Positions 5,542 through 5,904 of a stretch of 5,904 nucleotides of DNA are shown here, piece after piece (within the stretch, counting starts at the first letter, position 1; every line of letters starts with the position of its first letter). Made by a program: the position numbers and the translations under genes. Source of the stretch: Alphaproteobacteria bacterium (lineage in GTDB: Bacteria; Pseudomonadota; Alphaproteobacteria; Rs-D84; NBLK01); assembly GCA_016936785.1 (NCBI GenBank), contig JAFGXE010000042.1, forward strand, positions 1-5,904. The letters run 5' to 3'. The notes beneath the pieces were generated by a model. The model was not told the origin of the DNA, made no database searches, and saw only the letters and a list, made by a program, of their open reading frames with translations.

Positions 5542-5567
5542 TCGGGCGTTAAAAAAAGGGATTTAAG

Positions 5568-5708
5568 ATGAAAAGAACATACCAACCTTCAAATAAACGC
5601 CGTGCAAGTGTTCATGGTTTTCGTGCAAGAATGGCAACTCCTGGAGGCCGTGCGGTATTGAATGCGCGTCGTGCAAAAGGACGGAAAAAGCTTTGTCCAA
5701 CAAACTAA
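5568..5708 (+). CDS. rpmH: 50S ribosomal protein L34 (46 residues)
   Basis: L34 is a small, very basic protein of the large ribosomal subunit that binds 23S rRNA. The protein opens with the diagnostic MKRTYQPS, followed by HGFRARMAT, GGRAVL and RRAKGRKKL, and its 46 residues equal the E. coli length. AAGGGA lies 6 bases before the ATG. The C-terminal CPTN is unusual: many L34 proteins end near RLSA or RLTV. Residues 9-15 (NKRRASV) also differ from the usual LVRKRR-type stretch while keeping the length. It is followed by rnpA, the near-universal partner, with a 16-base overlap. A strong promoter with a GC-rich discriminator drives it. Two internal observations: its last codons double as the rnpA start, and a hairpin 45 bases past its stop could end most transcripts. 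Confidence 0.97.
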   Translation: MKRTYQPSNKRRASVHGFRARMATPGGRAVLNARRAKGRKKLCPTN

Positions 5709-5904
5709 TTCAAACCCTGAAAAGACGGGAAGAGTTTATTGAAAATAAAAGGAAGGGTGTCAGTAAAAAGACGCCTTTTTTTGTCTTGCGTATTTCTGAT
5801 TCGGATCAAGATTTGATTAATGTGGGTTTTGTTGTGACGAAAAAAGGGATTAGTAAAAAGGCTGTTGTGCGTAATCTTGTGAAACGACGTTTGAGAGAAG
5901 TTGC
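5693..5904 (+). CDS. rnpA: Ribonuclease P protein component, N-terminal 70 residues (3' end outside window)
   Basis: RnpA binds the catalytic RNase P RNA and helps it recognise and cut 5' leaders from precursor tRNAs. The frame reads LKRREEFIENKRKG (from 5717), then VGFVVTKKGISKKAVVRN and KRRLREV, which match the family pattern of an N-terminal LKRxxEF, a central VGFxVSKK and the RNA-binding RNxxKRxxRE motif (Arg60-Asn61, Lys64-Arg65). The third residue of the usual RNR is Leu62. I place the start at TTG 5693, inside rpmH, because it is the only ATG/GTG/TTG between the in-frame stop at 5594 and the conserved LKRREEF. AAAAGGA (5675-5681) lies 11 bases upstream, a long but usable gap. CTG 5717 is a weaker alternative. 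About 70 residues are present of the usual 110-130. The rpmH overlap suggests coupled translation. Confidence 0.92.
   Translation, partial: MSNKLIQTLKRREEFIENKRKGVSKKTPFFVLRISDSDQDLINVGFVVTKKGISKKAVVRNLVKRRLREV
5753..5782 (+). terminator. Terminator-like hairpin inside rnpA codons 21-29
   Basis: Arms 5753-5761 (AAGGGTGTC) and 5770-5778 (GACGCCTTT) form a 9-bp stem with two G-U pairs around an 8-base loop, followed directly by T's (run 5776-5782, seven T's). It has the form of an intrinsic terminator, lies inside the rnpA coding frame and starts 45 bases after the rpmH stop. It could cut most rpmH transcripts before rnpA, matching the far greater need for L34 than for RnpA. Ribosomes translating rnpA could disrupt it. 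Function is inferred from structure only. Confidence 0.55.

Overview
The window is a housekeeping stretch of an AT-rich bacterial chromosome (by eye about 40% G+C). The EF-G and EF-Tu sequences read as alphaproteobacterial: EF-Tu has GRVESGIIKVG and RPQFYFRTTDVTG, and EF-G has GRMLLMHSNSRE, AGDIVALVGLK and TGDTLCD. The low G+C, shortened EF-Tu switch I region and broken ribosomal gene order suggest a reduced, possibly host-associated lineage (Holosporales- or Rickettsiales-like). The lineage is an inference from remembered family sequences; no database search was run.

Layout: (1) 1-3112 is the end of a str-type operon. fusA (EF-G, 5' end outside the window) is followed after 97 bases by tuf (EF-Tu), which has its own possible promoter and ends in a strong intrinsic terminator. 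The S10 ribosomal genes that often follow tuf are absent. (2) 3113-3477 holds a tRNA-Phe(GAA) gene on the minus strand, convergent with tuf, with a promoter on its right and a bidirectional-looking terminator on its left. (3) 3478-5252 is a two-gene unit: an exported acidic protein with internal repeats and a possible degenerate OmpA-like C-terminal domain, overlapping a comF-family phosphoribosyltransferase gene by 7 bases. (4) 5248-5567 holds two copies of a 15-base promoter sequence, one before an unrecognised 67-residue ORF and one before rpmH. (5) 5568-5904 is rpmH (L34) overlapped by the start of rnpA (RNase P protein), which runs off the right edge. A terminator-like hairpin lies in the first rnpA codons.

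Most genes serve translation: two elongation factors, a tRNA, a ribosomal protein and the protein subunit of the enzyme that trims tRNA 5' ends. The promoters of the tRNA and rpmH share near-consensus -35 boxes, 17-base spacers and GC-rich discriminators, which suggests growth-rate or stringent control. I see no mobile element, CRISPR array, toxin-antitoxin or defence system. The least explained items are the acidic exported protein, the 67-residue ORF and the hairpin inside rnpA.
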